Shown: piece by piece, positions 1 through 10,899 of the stretch
Position numbering within the stretch: the first letter of the stretch is position 1
Layout of the letters: each line of letters begins with the position of its first letter
NCBI GenBank assembly: GCA_016748015.1
Contig: JAAOMT010000193.1
Coordinates: forward strand, 166,364 to 230,363
Direction: 5' to 3'
DNA length: 64,000 bases
From: Geosiphon pyriformis
Lineage: Eukaryota > Glomeromycota > Glomeromycetes > Archaeosporales > Geosiphonaceae
Position numbers and translations under genes: made by a program
The notes under the pieces: model-generated
The model's database searches: none
What the model saw: only the letters and a program-made list of their open reading frames with translations
What the model was told of the DNA's origin: nothing

Positions 1-40
1 GTTGATTATTCCTTTGCTGCTGGTCTCTTTGCAACTTCCT

Positions 41-1543
41 ACAATCTCGTTTCCAATGTCCTGGAATTCCACAATAGTGGCAATTCTGGGGTTGACCAAT
101 GGGTGCTGATGAGAAGTTTCCTTGGTTCCGTCGTTGGGGTGGTTGATATCTTTGCGGTTGTTGCTGTGGTTGTTGTTGATTGGTGAAGTAGTTTTCAACT
201 TTCTTGGTAAGCTGGTCAATTTTCTCTTCAGCTGCTGAGCTGGTTTCACCAATGGCAAGGTTAACAAGCTTTGTGCGGTTAGCTTCTTCCATAGCCATTT
301 CGTAATTTTTCGCATGGCGAATGGCAGTAGCTAAATCTTCTAGGTTGTGTGGGCGAACTTTCTTGATCAGTTTGTCCTTTAGTCCAGCAATAAATTGATC
401 CAAAATCTGAGCGTTGGAGTAATATTCATCGGTTTCCAATTGGCAAATTCTTCTGAGTAGTTTGTTGAACTTTCCAAGGTAGGTCATGACTGATTCTGAT
501 GGATCTTGCTTAATGTTTCAGAATCAGTTTCGGAGTGTGATAGAGGTGTTGTTGTCGGTGAACTGTTGAAGAAAAGCATCTTTGAATGCTTGCCAGTTTT
601 CAAATGGTCCTTCCAAATTTTCGAACCATTCTCCGGCCGTTCCTTGGAGAAAGTAAGGAATTGCTTTGAGCATTCTGGCTGCATTCCATCCATTCGCATC
701 TCCAGCTTTCGAAACTTTGTCAAGCCATTCTTGAGGACTGGTATCGCTATCTTCACCAGTAAATTCGGGAATTTTTGCAATATAAGCAGTTGCCATTTCT
801 TCGTTTTCAAGGTCTTCTGGTTCTTCCTGTTCTGATTCAGTTCCTTCGCTTTCTAGGTTCTCAGAATGATTACTTTGATTCTCTTGTAAGTAATCAAAAA
901 GGTTGGTGCTAGTTGATATTGGTTCCTGCTGTTGAGTAGGATTCTTTGGTGACTGAAAATCTTCTATTCTTGAGAACCGGACAAGTGGTGAATCTGGTGT
1001 CTGTGGTTGAGCAAGTGAAGCAGGAAACGGTGTAAGGGATAGTGGTAGTTTGATATTGGTTCTTTGCTCTGGTGTTTGTAGATGTTTGACAGTTATCTTT
1101 GGAGTTTTTGGAGTATTGGGGGTGGTGCTGAAAAGTTGTTTCTGTTTCTGTTTGCCTTTATTGCTTGTTTCTGTCTCTGATTCGAAACCTAGAGAAAATT
1201 GTTGTGGGACTGGATATTTTTCTTCACAGTATTGGATGATATTGAAATCAAGTTCTTGAAAGTAGGTGGCAATTGTTTCACTGTTGAGCTCCTCAGTATT
1301 TAGATGAGAATAGTGTAGTAAGTTGTTGTAGAGGTTGCTTTTGACTTCAGTAATATTGTAGTCTCCAAGTAGGTAGTTGTTGAATCGGTTTTCGATGTAT
1401 TGGTATAATGATTTCTTAAATGCCTCAATTCCATCTTAGATGTTGAATCTTTGCTTGCAGTGAGTGTAAATCGACTGGTAGTACTCTAGAGTTGTTATGT
1501 CTGAAGCAGACGCCACTTTGAAGTTGTTGTTGCTGTGTTGTTT
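41..1543 (-). pseudogene. Family A gag polyprotein (A1), nearly intact
   Basis: Structural Gag protein of a Ty3/gypsy element, which would form the cytoplasmic particle and bind RNA. Reading leftward there is an N-terminal segment of about 240 codons with no ATG, an acidic Ser/Glu/Gln-rich linker, then a capsid-like domain starting MATAYIAKIPEFTG (codon 1 at 794-796) with a WLDKVSKAGDANGWN stretch and a GEWFENLEGP motif. It ends in a CCHC zinc knuckle, CHYCGIPGHWKRDC, at 41-82. In-frame stops are few: one near 1437 and two TGA codons near 510-525 that fit former CGA arginine codons. The same order occurs in A2 at 14570-16480. The frame stays open back through the primer-binding site, so the true start is unclear. 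Assignment to Gag is secure; whether a protein is made is not known. Confidence 0.88.
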
Positions 1544-1561
1544 CCGTGAGAGAGCACCAAA
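1544..1561 (-). other. Primer-binding site of A1
   Basis: Directly downstream of the 5' LTR on the minus strand the sequence reads TTTGGTGCTCTCTCACGG. TGG would pair with the CCA end of a tRNA after a two-base spacer. The A2, B and C elements have related sites beginning TTGGTGCTC or close to it, so the families seem to use similar primers. Which tRNA is used cannot be told from the window. Confidence 0.7.
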
Positions 1562-2521
1562 TGTTACCAGAGGTTTTTGGTCTCTTTTCTTAAATGTTGT
1601 TGATGCTTGTTTGCTGTTTTATTCACGACTAGAGGAAGTAGTTGAATCTTCGATAACTGAATTTATCTTCAAATTATCTCCTATAATTTGAACTGCTGGG
1701 CTTATAAGTAGAATGGCCAATTCCATGCCAGTTACTTTATGTAGTTACGTTGTAGTAAACGTCAACTCTTTCCCAGGAATTGCTCATCTGGAAGCTCACT
1801 AAAAATGTGTAGTTACTTTGCTGTGAAAGTCAACTCTTCTACAGGAATCTCGTCTGTAGGCTACCCAAATGATTATGATAAGAAAAGAAAGAGAAAAATA
1901 AAAGAAACGTAAAGAAATAGAATTTTGTCAAGGAAACGTTTTCTATCCAGGCCTGGAGTCACTAACAGATTACTGAAATTGGTAGCTAATCAATTTCAAA
2001 ATGTTAGTTGTGTTGAGAGAATTTCAAGTGTAATAATCAAAGGATTTGGTTTTCGAATATTTAATTTTTATTTGAGATATGTAAAAAGTGATTTGTTCTA
2101 ATTAAGATACCTAAAGTAAGATACTATGGTAGGATATGAGAAGATACATTTTCTTGAAGAGAGAAGCTCTTCTTTTATACAACTTGTTGTAGTACTAGTC
2201 TTTGAACTTGCACTTTTTCTCTTTTCTAGAATTTCGGTGAACTAAAGATACATTTCGGCGAACTACAAGTTATTTCGCTGAACTATGAATTATTTCGGCC
2301 AATTTCCATTAATTTCGGCGAATTTTTGCTATGTTATATGGTTCAGGGTATTGTGTAAATTGATCATCTCAATTTCTATGGTCCAAATCGGGTTATTGAT
2401 TAAATGATGATAATTGCTAATTTGATTAAATAATAAGTGAAATTCGAAACAATGCTAATTAATGATAGGAATTATAAAGGAAATTTCATGCTAATTAATA
2501 GCTAAAATTCTACTGGTAACA
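1562..2521 (-). repeat. A1 5' LTR (960 bp)
   Basis: On the plus strand it begins TGTTACCAG and ends CTGGTAACA, the terminal inverted repeats of this LTR family. It matches the LTRs at 7661-8618, 16518-17489 and 46950-47897 along its length. The right flank (2522-2525) is GTAT; the left flank is internal element sequence. Confidence 0.92.
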
Positions 2522-3084
2522 GTATCTTACTATAGTATCTTAATCAGAACAAATTACTTTTACACATTTCAAATAAAAATTAAAATATTTGAAAAACCAA
2601 ATCTTTTGATTATTACACTGAAATTTTTTCAACACAACTAACATTTTGAAATTAATTAACTACCAATTTCAGTAATCTGTTAGTGACTCCAAGCCTAGAT
2701 AGAAAACATTTCCCTTGACAAAATTTTATTTCTTTTATATTTTTTTTATTTTTTCTTTCCTTTCTTATTATAATCATTAGAGTAGTCTACAGACAAAATT
2801 TTTGTAAAAGAGTTGACTTTTATAGCAAAGTAACTACACATTTTTAGTAAGCTTCCAGATAAGCAATTCCTAAGAAAAAGTTGATATTTACTATAACATA
2901 ACTACATAAAGTAACTGGCAAGATATTGGTCATTTTACTTATAAGCCCAGCAGTTTAAATTATAAGAGATAATTTAAAGATAAATTCAGTTATTGGGAGT
3001 TCAACTGCTTCCAGAAAACGTAAAATTAGCAACAAACAAACATTAATAACATTCAAAAAAAGAGACCAAAAACCTCTAGTAACA
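2522..3084 (+). repeat. Family A LTR fragment, plus orientation
   Basis: This is the terminal 563 bp of an A LTR in the opposite orientation to A1, ending CTAGTAACA at 3084. Its missing start must lie left of A1, outside the window, because A1 inserted into it. It is itself inserted in the reverse transcriptase of the family C element, whose reading frame resumes at 3085. The right flank is ATGT. It could be a solo LTR or the 3' LTR of a longer plus-strand element. Confidence 0.85.
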
Positions 3085-3570
3085 ATGTTATACTTGGTGA
3101 TAAAAACAGTTTTTTTTCTGCTTTCTGGATCTATTTCTACTTATCAGAATTTAGCAGTTAAGTCAATAGTTAAGAAAAAAGCAGCTCATTGAATTTGTTT
3201 AATATTGTATCAATTTTAGGAAGTGGATATATGTCTCTAATAGTGATGATATTTAATTGGTGATAATCAACACAAAAGTGTAGAGTTCTACCTTTTTTAA
3301 ATACCACTACAACTAGAAAAGCTCATTTACTTTTGGTTTTTTGTATGAATTCAAGATTTTTCATTCAGGTTATCTCTTTCTTAATAAACTCATTATTGTA
3401 CTAATTAGATTGATAAGGCTTTAAATAGATAGAGTAAGTTTCTCTGGTAGTAATAGTATGTTGTATCATATAGATTCATTCAAAAGTATTACTTTTTTTT
3501 AAAATAACTGGACTATTTCTAGCCAACAGATTTTCAATGTCTATTTTTTTTTCTTTTGGGAAGATTTTTT
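3085..3570 (-). pseudogene. Family C reverse transcriptase, N-terminal part
   Basis: RNA-dependent DNA polymerase fragment. Reading leftward the frame shows the approach to the first RT motif, then a segment LHFCVDYHQLN near 3255-3290 equivalent to the LRFCVDYRQLN block of gypsy polymerases, followed by YPLPKID and a decayed fingers/palm region ending TVFITKYN at about 3085-3110. There it is cut by the A LTR. Many stops and frame changes make it non-functional. The catalytic YxDD block would lie beyond the insertion and is not in the window. Confidence 0.8.
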
Positions 3571-3839
3571 TTGTTCTATTGCAAGTAATTAGACTTTAGG
3601 TGGTTTATTCTCAAAGGACTTTTGTACTTCTTTTATTTTTTCTTTGAATATCAAACTAATTGGTTTTTAATCTTTGTAATACATCAAACAGGACTTGCAT
3701 TCATCACTAGGAGAATACAAAAATTTATTGCACCAGCATCTGGCATAAAAACCATGCTATCAATAACTGTATTTTGCTTTTTTATCAGGTTTTCTATTGA
3801 AAATTCTTTTAAAGATATCATAATAGGACTAGTAGATTA

Positions 3840-4614
3840 GCTTGCCATTTATCATGATTTCTTTTTTGTCAGCTTTAACATTGTTCAATGGCTTGTTGTT
3901 ATTGGTAAAAATGATATAGGCAAGTTCAGCAGTTTTTTTTTATTCTTCTTAATCTTTTTTTTCATCACTTTTTTTATTCTTTGATTCATCTGATTGTTCT
4001 TCTTCTTGGTTTTGCTTGGATACTAAAAAAATTGTTCAATGATAGCATTTAACCACAATGGGCTATTTATCACATCTGATAGTTAGCTTACAAAGTTCAT
4101 AGTCAAGTAGTGCTTTGGCTTTCTTGAGTTACTTATTGCCAACAATTATGGTGTACTCTTTTGTTTCAAATACTTCTATGTTAGTTTTAATGCTAATGCC
4201 ATTAATGTGAACAAAAACAGCTTTGGCTATGCCCAGGCTTTTTTTTTTGTTACCATGTATATTGGTCATTGGTTTAGTTGAGGGTTTATTAATTTTTCTG
4301 TCAATTGCTTCAAGGAAATATTTGACAATAATGCTAACAGATAATCTATTATTTAAAATCAGATCAATAAAGTAACCAGCCACTTGGGTTTTGCAAATTA
4401 GAGGAATAACATTGCTGTTGTTAATAAATTCAGCTTGGTAAGAGCACTTGTTGGTTTTTGGTGTCTTCTTCTTTGGGATTAAAGATTTACAAAGATCTTT
4501 CCTGAATTGTGAATAGATTATTAACTGGCCAAAAGTAATGTGAGCTGAAGTTTTCATAAAATCTTTAACAATGGAATAAAAACCAGATTTTTGTACAATT
4601 TCTGAGAGTTCCAA
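3840..4614 (-). pseudogene. Family C retropepsin-like protease and linker
   Basis: Aspartic protease region that would cut the Gag-Pol polyprotein. A stop-free stretch of 161 codons (4129-4614) contains FIDLILNNRLSVSII near 4340-4380, which corresponds to the LDSG/SxSII active-site region of retropepsins; the catalytic Asp-Ser-Gly reads NNR, so the copy is dead. The following block EYTIIVGNK is the usual tail of this domain (a conserved GNxWL turn in related elements). Downstream to about 3840 is an acidic/lysine linker. The start chosen by frame alone is not a real protein start. Confidence 0.72.
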
Positions 4615-4857
4615 CTTTAGAAGATTTTTAAAAACTTTGGTTTTTAGTGACTTATTGTTATCAGCAGTTAATGTGAATGTTTTATTTGAATTCAGAACAA
4701 AATTAACCTTAGCTTTTTTTTTTTGTTGATTCAGAGATATTGATTGCTAGTTCATCTATGTCATAATTAATATTAGTTAAGTTAAAAGCATAAAAAGAGT
4801 TTTCTTTTGATTGGCTTGTATTCTTACTCTTTGGAAATGCACCTATTAGTTTAAAGG

Positions 4858-5613
4858 CTAATAAACAGTGGCTTCAACTAAAAGATCTTCTCCAAAGAAA
4901 TTAATTTTGGCATAATTGGGTCTTTGATTGAAGACATTGTTGTTGATAGTTCCATTGTTTTGATTGTTATTGTTTTTGGAAGCTGGAAGAGGCAGAAAAA
5001 TATTGTTGTAATTTCTAGAGAAATGTTCAGTTAATTCACTGTGATAACACACAGGTAGACCATAATTTTGTTGTCTTTGATAAGAGAGTTGCTGAGGCTG
5101 ATTAAAATAGAGTTTAAATCTGGGTCTTTGGAGTTGTCAATTTTCTCTGACTGCTTGGACTAAGGGCTTTAATAACTGGATACAATTGGCTGTAAGTCTA
5201 TTTATTAATTGTTCATTAGGATTTAGAGTTTAAGCAGTAAAAAAAATAGCAGCCATTTAAAAAGCAAAAGCCATAACAGAAGCAGAAACAAAAACTAGAA
5301 GTATAGATTTTAAGTGTATTCTTTGATTATCTTCTATTTTTTGGGCAAGTTCAATAGTCATATCTATTGTGAGATTATTTTTCAGAGCCAAAAGAAACCA
5401 AAAAGCATATAAGAGATCAGTTTTCAATCTTTTTGTAAAAGAGTAGATTTTCTGCTTTTTTGTCTAATTTCTTTTAGAGTCTACCCATTTGATTAACTTT
5501 CTGATTGCTTTAGTATATTTAGTTACAATTTTATCAAGACTTTGAGTTTTTTTTTTAATTTTATGTGCCATTTAGATATTAAGATAAGAGTTCTAAATTT
5601 TATTTTAAATTGG
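4858..5613 (-). pseudogene. Family C Gag, C-terminal half with decayed zinc knuckle
   Basis: Gag part of the minus-strand C element. Near 5450-5612 the frame starts KFRTLILISKWHIKL and continues as a helical capsid-like region; near 5320-5420 it reads LLALKNNLTIDMTIELAQKI. After a Gln-rich stretch a knuckle remnant CYHSELTEHFSRNY lies at about 5008-5049, with CCHC spacing but the second and last Cys lost. An Asn-rich tail leads into the protease. The N-terminal half of the same Gag is at 27166-27947, on the far side of the nested insertions. Confidence 0.75.
5610..5613 (+). other. Target-site duplication TTGG (ancestral CCGG)
   Basis: Left flank of the solo B LTR. The partner copies are CTGA at 6467-6470 and CCAA at 27162-27165. 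All three are single-step C-to-T or G-to-A products of CCGG. Confidence 0.7.
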
Positions 5614-6052
5614 TGTTACTTATAGAATATAGAATTTATATATTAATATATAAATTAGCCAATTAGAATAGACATAATAAAAGTAGAATTCCAGAAATTC
5701 CAGGATTTCTGACTAAAAAATTAAGGAATTCAAGAAATCTTGTACAATAAAATTTATGTATATATAAAAATAATATTAAAAGTTAAAAAATTAGTTAATT
5801 AGACTTTCAAAGTTAATTAAACTTGCAAATTATAATTATTAAATACAAAAAAAGCAAAATCTTCAAGTTAAAATCCTTAGTTTAAAACATTAAGTTCCAA
5901 CATCTTATATCAATAAAATACTTATTTCAATCATAATCTATTGCCTACTATCAACATGAAATGTTGATAGTAATTGATATTTAACTATATTAGATCAATA
6001 GCTTTTGATCATGACTATTGACAAAATACTAATTTTGCTTGTTTTGGCTTAT

Positions 6053-6083
<31 letters not shown>

Positions 6084-6466
6084 ATTTTTTTATTTTTTTG
6101 TTGTTGATTTATTAATTGATTAAAAAAAATTAACACACAGGATACTAATATCAGAATATAGTACTAGTAAAAAACTTAAGAATAAGGGTAGACACTCGAA
6201 ATTAAGGATAGCTTATTAGAAGATTATTAGCCACCAAGCTGAAAAAAAAATTAACAGAATTGCAATTCCAAGAAGTGATAAACAATAAAACACACTAATC
6301 TAAAGGTTAATACTAAAAACATTACTAAAAAAATTTCTATTGAATCTCTGTCTATTATATAAAAAACTCAATTAAAACCTTCAGATATTACCAACAAAAT
6401 TAGCTATTGAGCATCAAGTTATGGGTTTGTTATTTGATTTGAGATCCCAAATAATCATTTGTAATA
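5614..6466 (+). repeat. Solo family B LTR (853 bp)
   Basis: Begins TGTTACTTATAG and ends TTTGTAATA, a decayed form of the B end CCTGTAACA. No internal B sequence follows it; the next element (B1) begins 4 bp further on in the opposite orientation. It therefore looks like a solo LTR left by LTR-LTR recombination. The U3 part (about 5690-5745) has the family's near-palindromic AGAATTCCAG-type repeats. Flanks are TTGG and CTGA. Confidence 0.85.
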
Positions 6467-6470
6467 CTGA

Positions 6471-7262
6471 TATTATAAGTAATTATTTGGAGTCTCCAAT
6501 CAAATAACAAACCCATAACTTGGTGCTAATAGCTGATACAATTGTTATTATCTAAAAATTTTAGTTGAGTTGTTTGTATAATAAACAGAGGTTTAATGGT
6601 GTGCAATTCTTTTGTGATGAGTTTCCCAATTTTTTTTTAGCTTGGTGGCCAGTTTATTTTGGCAGTTATGTTTTTTTGATAAGCTATTTAATTCTTACTC
6701 TGTACTTTTCTATTTAGGTCTTTTACCAGACTATTTATAACATCAATAATTTATTGCTTAATCTTTAATCAATTAATATACAATCATAAAAGAGAAAATA
6801 AATAAAATAAATAAATAAAAAAAATAAAGAGAATAAATCAAGGCAATTAAAATTAATATCTTATCAATAGCTATGATTAAAAACTATTGTTTCAGCATAA
6901 TTAAGTATTTGATACTATCAACATGAAGTGCTAATAATAAAGAGTGGATTGAGGTAGCAAATAATTATTTATTGATATTTGTAAATTAAAAGATTTTTTA
7001 GATAAAATCTAAACTGAGAGATCTGCTTTTTCTGCTTCTAATACTATTGTTATATATACATATTTGAGATTCCTTAATTTTTCTATTTTCTCTACCAAAA
7101 ATCCTGAAATTTTTGGAATCCTGAAATTTCTAATATAAGAATCCTGTAATTTTTGAAATCTTGTAATTCCTCTAAGAAGAAATCTGGAATTCCATATTTT
7201 ACCATATTTACTTCTGATTGGCTAATATATACTACTATAATTCCTATTTACTATGAGTAATA
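6471..7262 (-). repeat. B1 3' LTR (792 bp)
   Basis: On the plus strand it begins TATTATAAGTAATTATTTGG, a decayed TGTTACAGG start, and ends GAGTAATA at 7262. It pairs with the 5' LTR at 26368-27161 (794 bp). With the solo LTR at 5614-6466 it forms a large inverted repeat that could be mistaken for a foldback element. Confidence 0.88.
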
Positions 7263-7660
7263 TTATCCTTTTTTTTTAATATTGAGCTCTATTAAGATCT
7301 CTGAACTCTTTTAATTCTCTTTTTTTGATCATTTCTTGGACTTTTTTTTTAAAAATTACTTGTGTTTTTTTGGTTTGTAATTTTTTAAATTGGGCATTAG
7401 TCATTTTACCTATTTAATTAGTGGTAACTGTGTTTATTACTGTATTAAATAGTATTTCTGATCAGTCTTGAAATCCAGCATGTAATCAATAAATAGTTTA
7501 TGCTTGTATTGTTAGATTGTTTTTTCATATAAATTGCTTAAGTTGTTGTACTATTGTTGTGTCAAATAATCATTTTGTTTTATCCATATATAAGTTCTAA
7601 ATATTCAAATGTTGTCTTAAGTGGAAATAACAAAAGTTTCTTGGAAATTGTTGTATCCAC
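7263..7660 (-). pseudogene. B1 polyprotein tail and polypurine tract
   Basis: Next to the LTR the minus strand has a purine run AAAAAAAAAGGATAA (7263-7277), the likely plus-strand priming site. The rest matches the tail after the integrase in B3 (53810-54190), including the stretch SKKLLLFPL at about 7620-7646. It stops at CCAC (7657-7660), where A2 inserted, and resumes at 17494. No function is known for this tail. Confidence 0.8.
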
Positions 7661-8618
7661 TGTTACTGGAGGTTTTTGGTCTCTTTTTTTGAATTTTGTT
7701 AATATTTGTTTGTTGCTAATTTTACGTTTTTTGGAAGCAGTTGAATTCCCAATAACTGAATTTATCTTTAAATTATCTCTTATAATTTGAACTGCTGGGC
7801 TTATAAGTAAAATGACCAATATCTTGCCAGTTACTTTATGTAGTTATGTTATAGTAAATATCAACTTTTTCTTAGGAATTGCTTATCTGGAAGCTTACTA
7901 AAAATGTGTAGTTACTTTGCTATAAAAGTCAACTCTTTTACAAAAATTTTGTTTGTAGACTACTCTAATGATTATAATAAGAAAGGAAAGAAAAAATAAA
8001 AAAAAATAAAAGAAATAAAATTTTGTCAAGGGAAACGTTTTCTATCTAGGCTTGGAGTCACTAACAGATTACTGAAATTGGTAGTTAATTAATTTCAAAA
8101 TGTTAGTTGTGTTGAAAAAATTTCAGTGTAATAATCAAAAGATTTGGTTTTTCAAATATTTTAATTTTTATTTGAAATGTGTAAAAGTAATTTGTTCTGA
8201 TTAAGATACTATAGTAAGATACTATAATAAGATATATTTTCTTGAAGAGAGAAGCTCTTCTTTTATACAACTTGTTATAGTACTAATCTTTAAACTTGTA
8301 CTTTTTTTTTTGCTATAATTTTGGTAAACTAAAGATATATTTTAGTGAACTACAAGTTATTTTGCTAAACTATTAATTATTTTGGCCAATTTTTATTAAT
8401 TTCGGCAAATTTTGACTATATTAAATGGTTTAGAGTATTGTATAATTTGATTATCTTAATTTCTATGGTACAAATCGAATTATTAATTGAGTAATAATAT
8501 TTGATAATTTGATTAAATAATAAGTAATAATTAAAATGGTAATAATATATGCTAATTAATAATAAGAATTATGAAGATAATTTCATGTTAATTAATAACT
8601 AAAATTCTTCTGGTAACA
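7661..8618 (-). repeat. A2 3' LTR (958 bp)
   Basis: Plus-strand ends TGTTACTGG and CTGGTAACA. Matches the A1 LTR along its length. On the minus strand it is preceded by a purine run AAGGAGAAAA (about 8622-8631), the likely polypurine tract. Confidence 0.92.
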
Positions 8619-9110
8619 TAATTTTCTCCTTAAGACTGAGTTTTATCAAAGTCCAAGCACTATCTGTAATTTTAAAATAATCATCCAAAATAATTAAAGT
8701 AATTTGGTCTGAAAATTGTTGAAATTTCAGTTTTGTGAGCTTTCCAATGTATTGTATTTTCATTGAATAAAGTATTGTATTTTGTAAGATGTTTTCACAA
8801 GTGTTAAATAAATCATAGAGTCTAAATGTTTTTCTAAGTTTGTAGTAAGTATTTGTTGGTCCAGCTGCTGTTTTGAATTTATTGTGAATTTGTTTTTGTA
8901 TAGCTTCAGAGGTAATGTTGGTTGCTTTAAGTTCCAGTTTTCGTTCATAAAGTGTTTTTTCAATATGAAAATATCTGTGTATAAGAGTATGTTTATTGTT
9001 CTGTTTATTAAGAAATAGTACAAGTTTTTGTTGGATTGTGGCATTTGGTAAAATGTTAATAAGGGCAAATAAAAAGTTTTCTTTTAGTGCTTGCTTCAAA
9101 AGTTCTGGTA
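8599..9110 (-). pseudogene. A2 C-terminal extension after the integrase, ending inside the LTR
   Basis: A stop-free stretch of 166 codons, the longest in A2, although its neighbours are full of stops. It is rich in Lys, Leu, Ile and Gln and looks helical; I see no known motif. It ends KIMLPEEF, running through the polypurine tract and into the first 20 bases of the 3' LTR, so the Pol stop codon is supplied by the LTR. The N-terminal side joins the decayed integrase tail by frame changes. It could be a remote integrase C-terminal domain or a separate protein; no function is assigned. Confidence 0.6.
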
Positions 9111-9599
9111 GTTAATTTCCAGAGTGACTTCTTGTTTTTCTTCTATAAGAGTGATAATTTTGAGAATTATTTTCTATTGGTGTTGTAGTTTTTTTTGAGT
9201 GTAATTAATTGACTTCTATTAATTGTTATAGATAAATTAGGAAGTGTTTTTAAGGCTAACATTAATTTTTGGAATATTTGTTGGATATTTCAGAAAATAA
9301 TCATAATAAAAAAATGATTAACTAAAAAAAAAAATAAAGAAAATTATTTTTGGGTATGAAGTTTTTATTTATTTTTGGATTTAGGTGTTTCTTGTAATTA
9401 TTTACTATTTTTGTTTTTTGTGTATTATAAAAAAAATTATTGTAAAAATATGTTGAATTAAGTATTTAAGTTTGGTTGTAGTTCTATTATAATTATTGGT
9501 TATAAATTTTGGGAAATATCTTTAGGATTGATTAAAAAGAAATGTATACCAATTTGTGGAATTAATAGTTTAGAATTGTTTCTAAAATAATAGTGTTTT

Positions 9600-10700
9600 A
9601 ATTAATCTCCATGTGCAACTTTTGCTAATACTTTGTCATTAAGTCTTAATTTATATAATCTATAACTTAGAATTTCGTGAATATAAAATGATCTATTCTA
9701 TTTATGTTTAAATTTTTCACTTCATTGTTTTTCAGCCTTAGTTTTGTGTAAGAGAACTTTATTTCCAACTTTAAATTTGTTGGTAACTGGTGGCAGTTTA
9801 TTGTCATGTTTTTCTTTTTGTAGAACTTAAGAGTATTTAATATGAGTGGCTGCTATGTGTCTTTTTCTTTTTAATGTACTAAAGAGAGTGTAAGCTCTTT
9901 TTTGAAGTGTTTCTTGAAAGTTTTTTTCATTAATTGGTTGCACTGGGTATGTTTTTACTGTGAAATTAATTGGTAATGTTGCTGTTTTTCTATAAATAAG
10001 ATTAAATAGTGTGTGTTTTATAGTATCTTGTTTTAGTGTTTTGTATGCTAGTAATATTGATAGAATAAAAATATCCTATTTTTGTTCAAAATCAGTTGAG
10101 ACTTTGGCTAAAGATTAACACAATGTTCTGTTGAAATGTTCTACTAGTCTATTTGTTTGAGGGTAATAAAATAATAATAAAGGTTTTTTGATATTGAATC
10201 ATTCACAAATTTTTTGTATTAAATTGTTCACAAAATGTGTTTTTTGATCAGATAAGAGTTCAATTGGGCATTTATATCTACAAATAATGTCTTTATAGAT
10301 AAAATTTGTTATTGATTTTGCATCTGCTTTTTGGATGGCTCTAGCTTCAAACCATTTGGTAAAATAATCTACTGTAATTACAATATAATAATTTCTTTAG
10401 ATTATAATAGGTAATAGTCCGACTAAATCAATTCCAACTCTGTCAAAAGGTTGTCCAACTTTGATTGAATTTAAAGGTTCTGTGGGGTGAGTTTCTTCTT
10501 TTTTTTGACAACTATTACAAGATTTTACATATTATCGAATGTCTTTTTGCATGTAGAGCCAAAATTAATGTTCAAAAGTTTTTTGGATTGTTTTATTTCT
10601 TCCCAAGTGTGCTGAAAAAAAATCTGTGTACATCTTGTATAGAATTGTTTCTTTTTTATTTTCTTGTACTAATCTGAATGGTTGATTTGAGTTTCTGCAA
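9600..10700 (-). pseudogene. A2 integrase
   Basis: Retroviral-type integrase that would insert the cDNA into nuclear DNA. The N-terminal zinc domain is seen around 10500-10630: a His pair region SAHLGRNKTIQ, then CNSCQKK. The catalytic core follows with the first Asp in GIDLVGLL (about 10410-10435), the second in LLSDQKTHF (about 10225-10255) and the Glu in NRLVEHFNR (about 10140-10165). Further left are basic segments HKTKAEKQ and the C-terminal barrel-like region. Stops interrupt it. The DDE residues are still readable here, unlike B3, where the Glu reads Lys. Confidence 0.85.
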
Positions 10701-10899
10701 TTTTTATAATAAATTTTGTTGTCATGTAAGAAATATTGTTTTAATTGGTATTGTAATTGATGTTTTTTACTTGAAGACCAATTTTCTAATATAGTAAAAG
10801 TCTCCAAATAGTTTTTAATGTTGTTGTAATTTCTGAAATCTATTGTTGTTTTGTTATTCTGTTGATAGATTGATAAGTTATGATAGAATTGTTGTTGGT

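Larger units (their letters stand above)
1..2521 (-). mobile_element. Family A Ty3/gypsy element, copy A1 (3' part outside window)
   Basis: This minus-strand LTR retrotransposon has its 5' LTR at 1562-2521, its primer-binding site at 1544-1561 and its gag from there to the window edge; protease, polymerase and 3' LTR lie to the left, outside the window. It is the least decayed element here: gag is open over most of its length, CpG dinucleotides survive, and two of its visible stops are TGA where copy context suggests CGA. It sits inside an oppositely oriented A LTR (2522-3084) with right flank GTAT. It is probably the youngest insertion in the window. Confidence 0.9.
3085..5613 (-). mobile_element. 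Family C Ty3/gypsy element, middle part
   Basis: Minus-strand remains of a third gypsy family, reading leftward as Gag C-terminal half, CCHC-like knuckle, protease and start of reverse transcriptase. Its right boundary at 5613 joins in frame to gag sequence at 27166, with about 21.5 kb of later insertions in between. Only about 570 bp separate the protease-side linker from the reverse transcriptase, so there is no room for the dUTPase found in families A and B. Confidence 0.85.

Noticed and set aside
506-835. Plus-strand open frame of 109 codons
   Set aside because: It lies antisense to the well-supported A1 gag and has no features of its own.
5614-7262. Large inverted repeat that looks like a foldback or TIR DNA transposon
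   Set aside because: The two arms are family B LTRs in opposite orientation, separated by a 4-bp target copy; the right arm is the 3' LTR of B1.
7580-7819. Open frame of 79 codons
   Set aside because: It crosses the junction between the A2 LTR and the B1 tail and is an accident of insertion.
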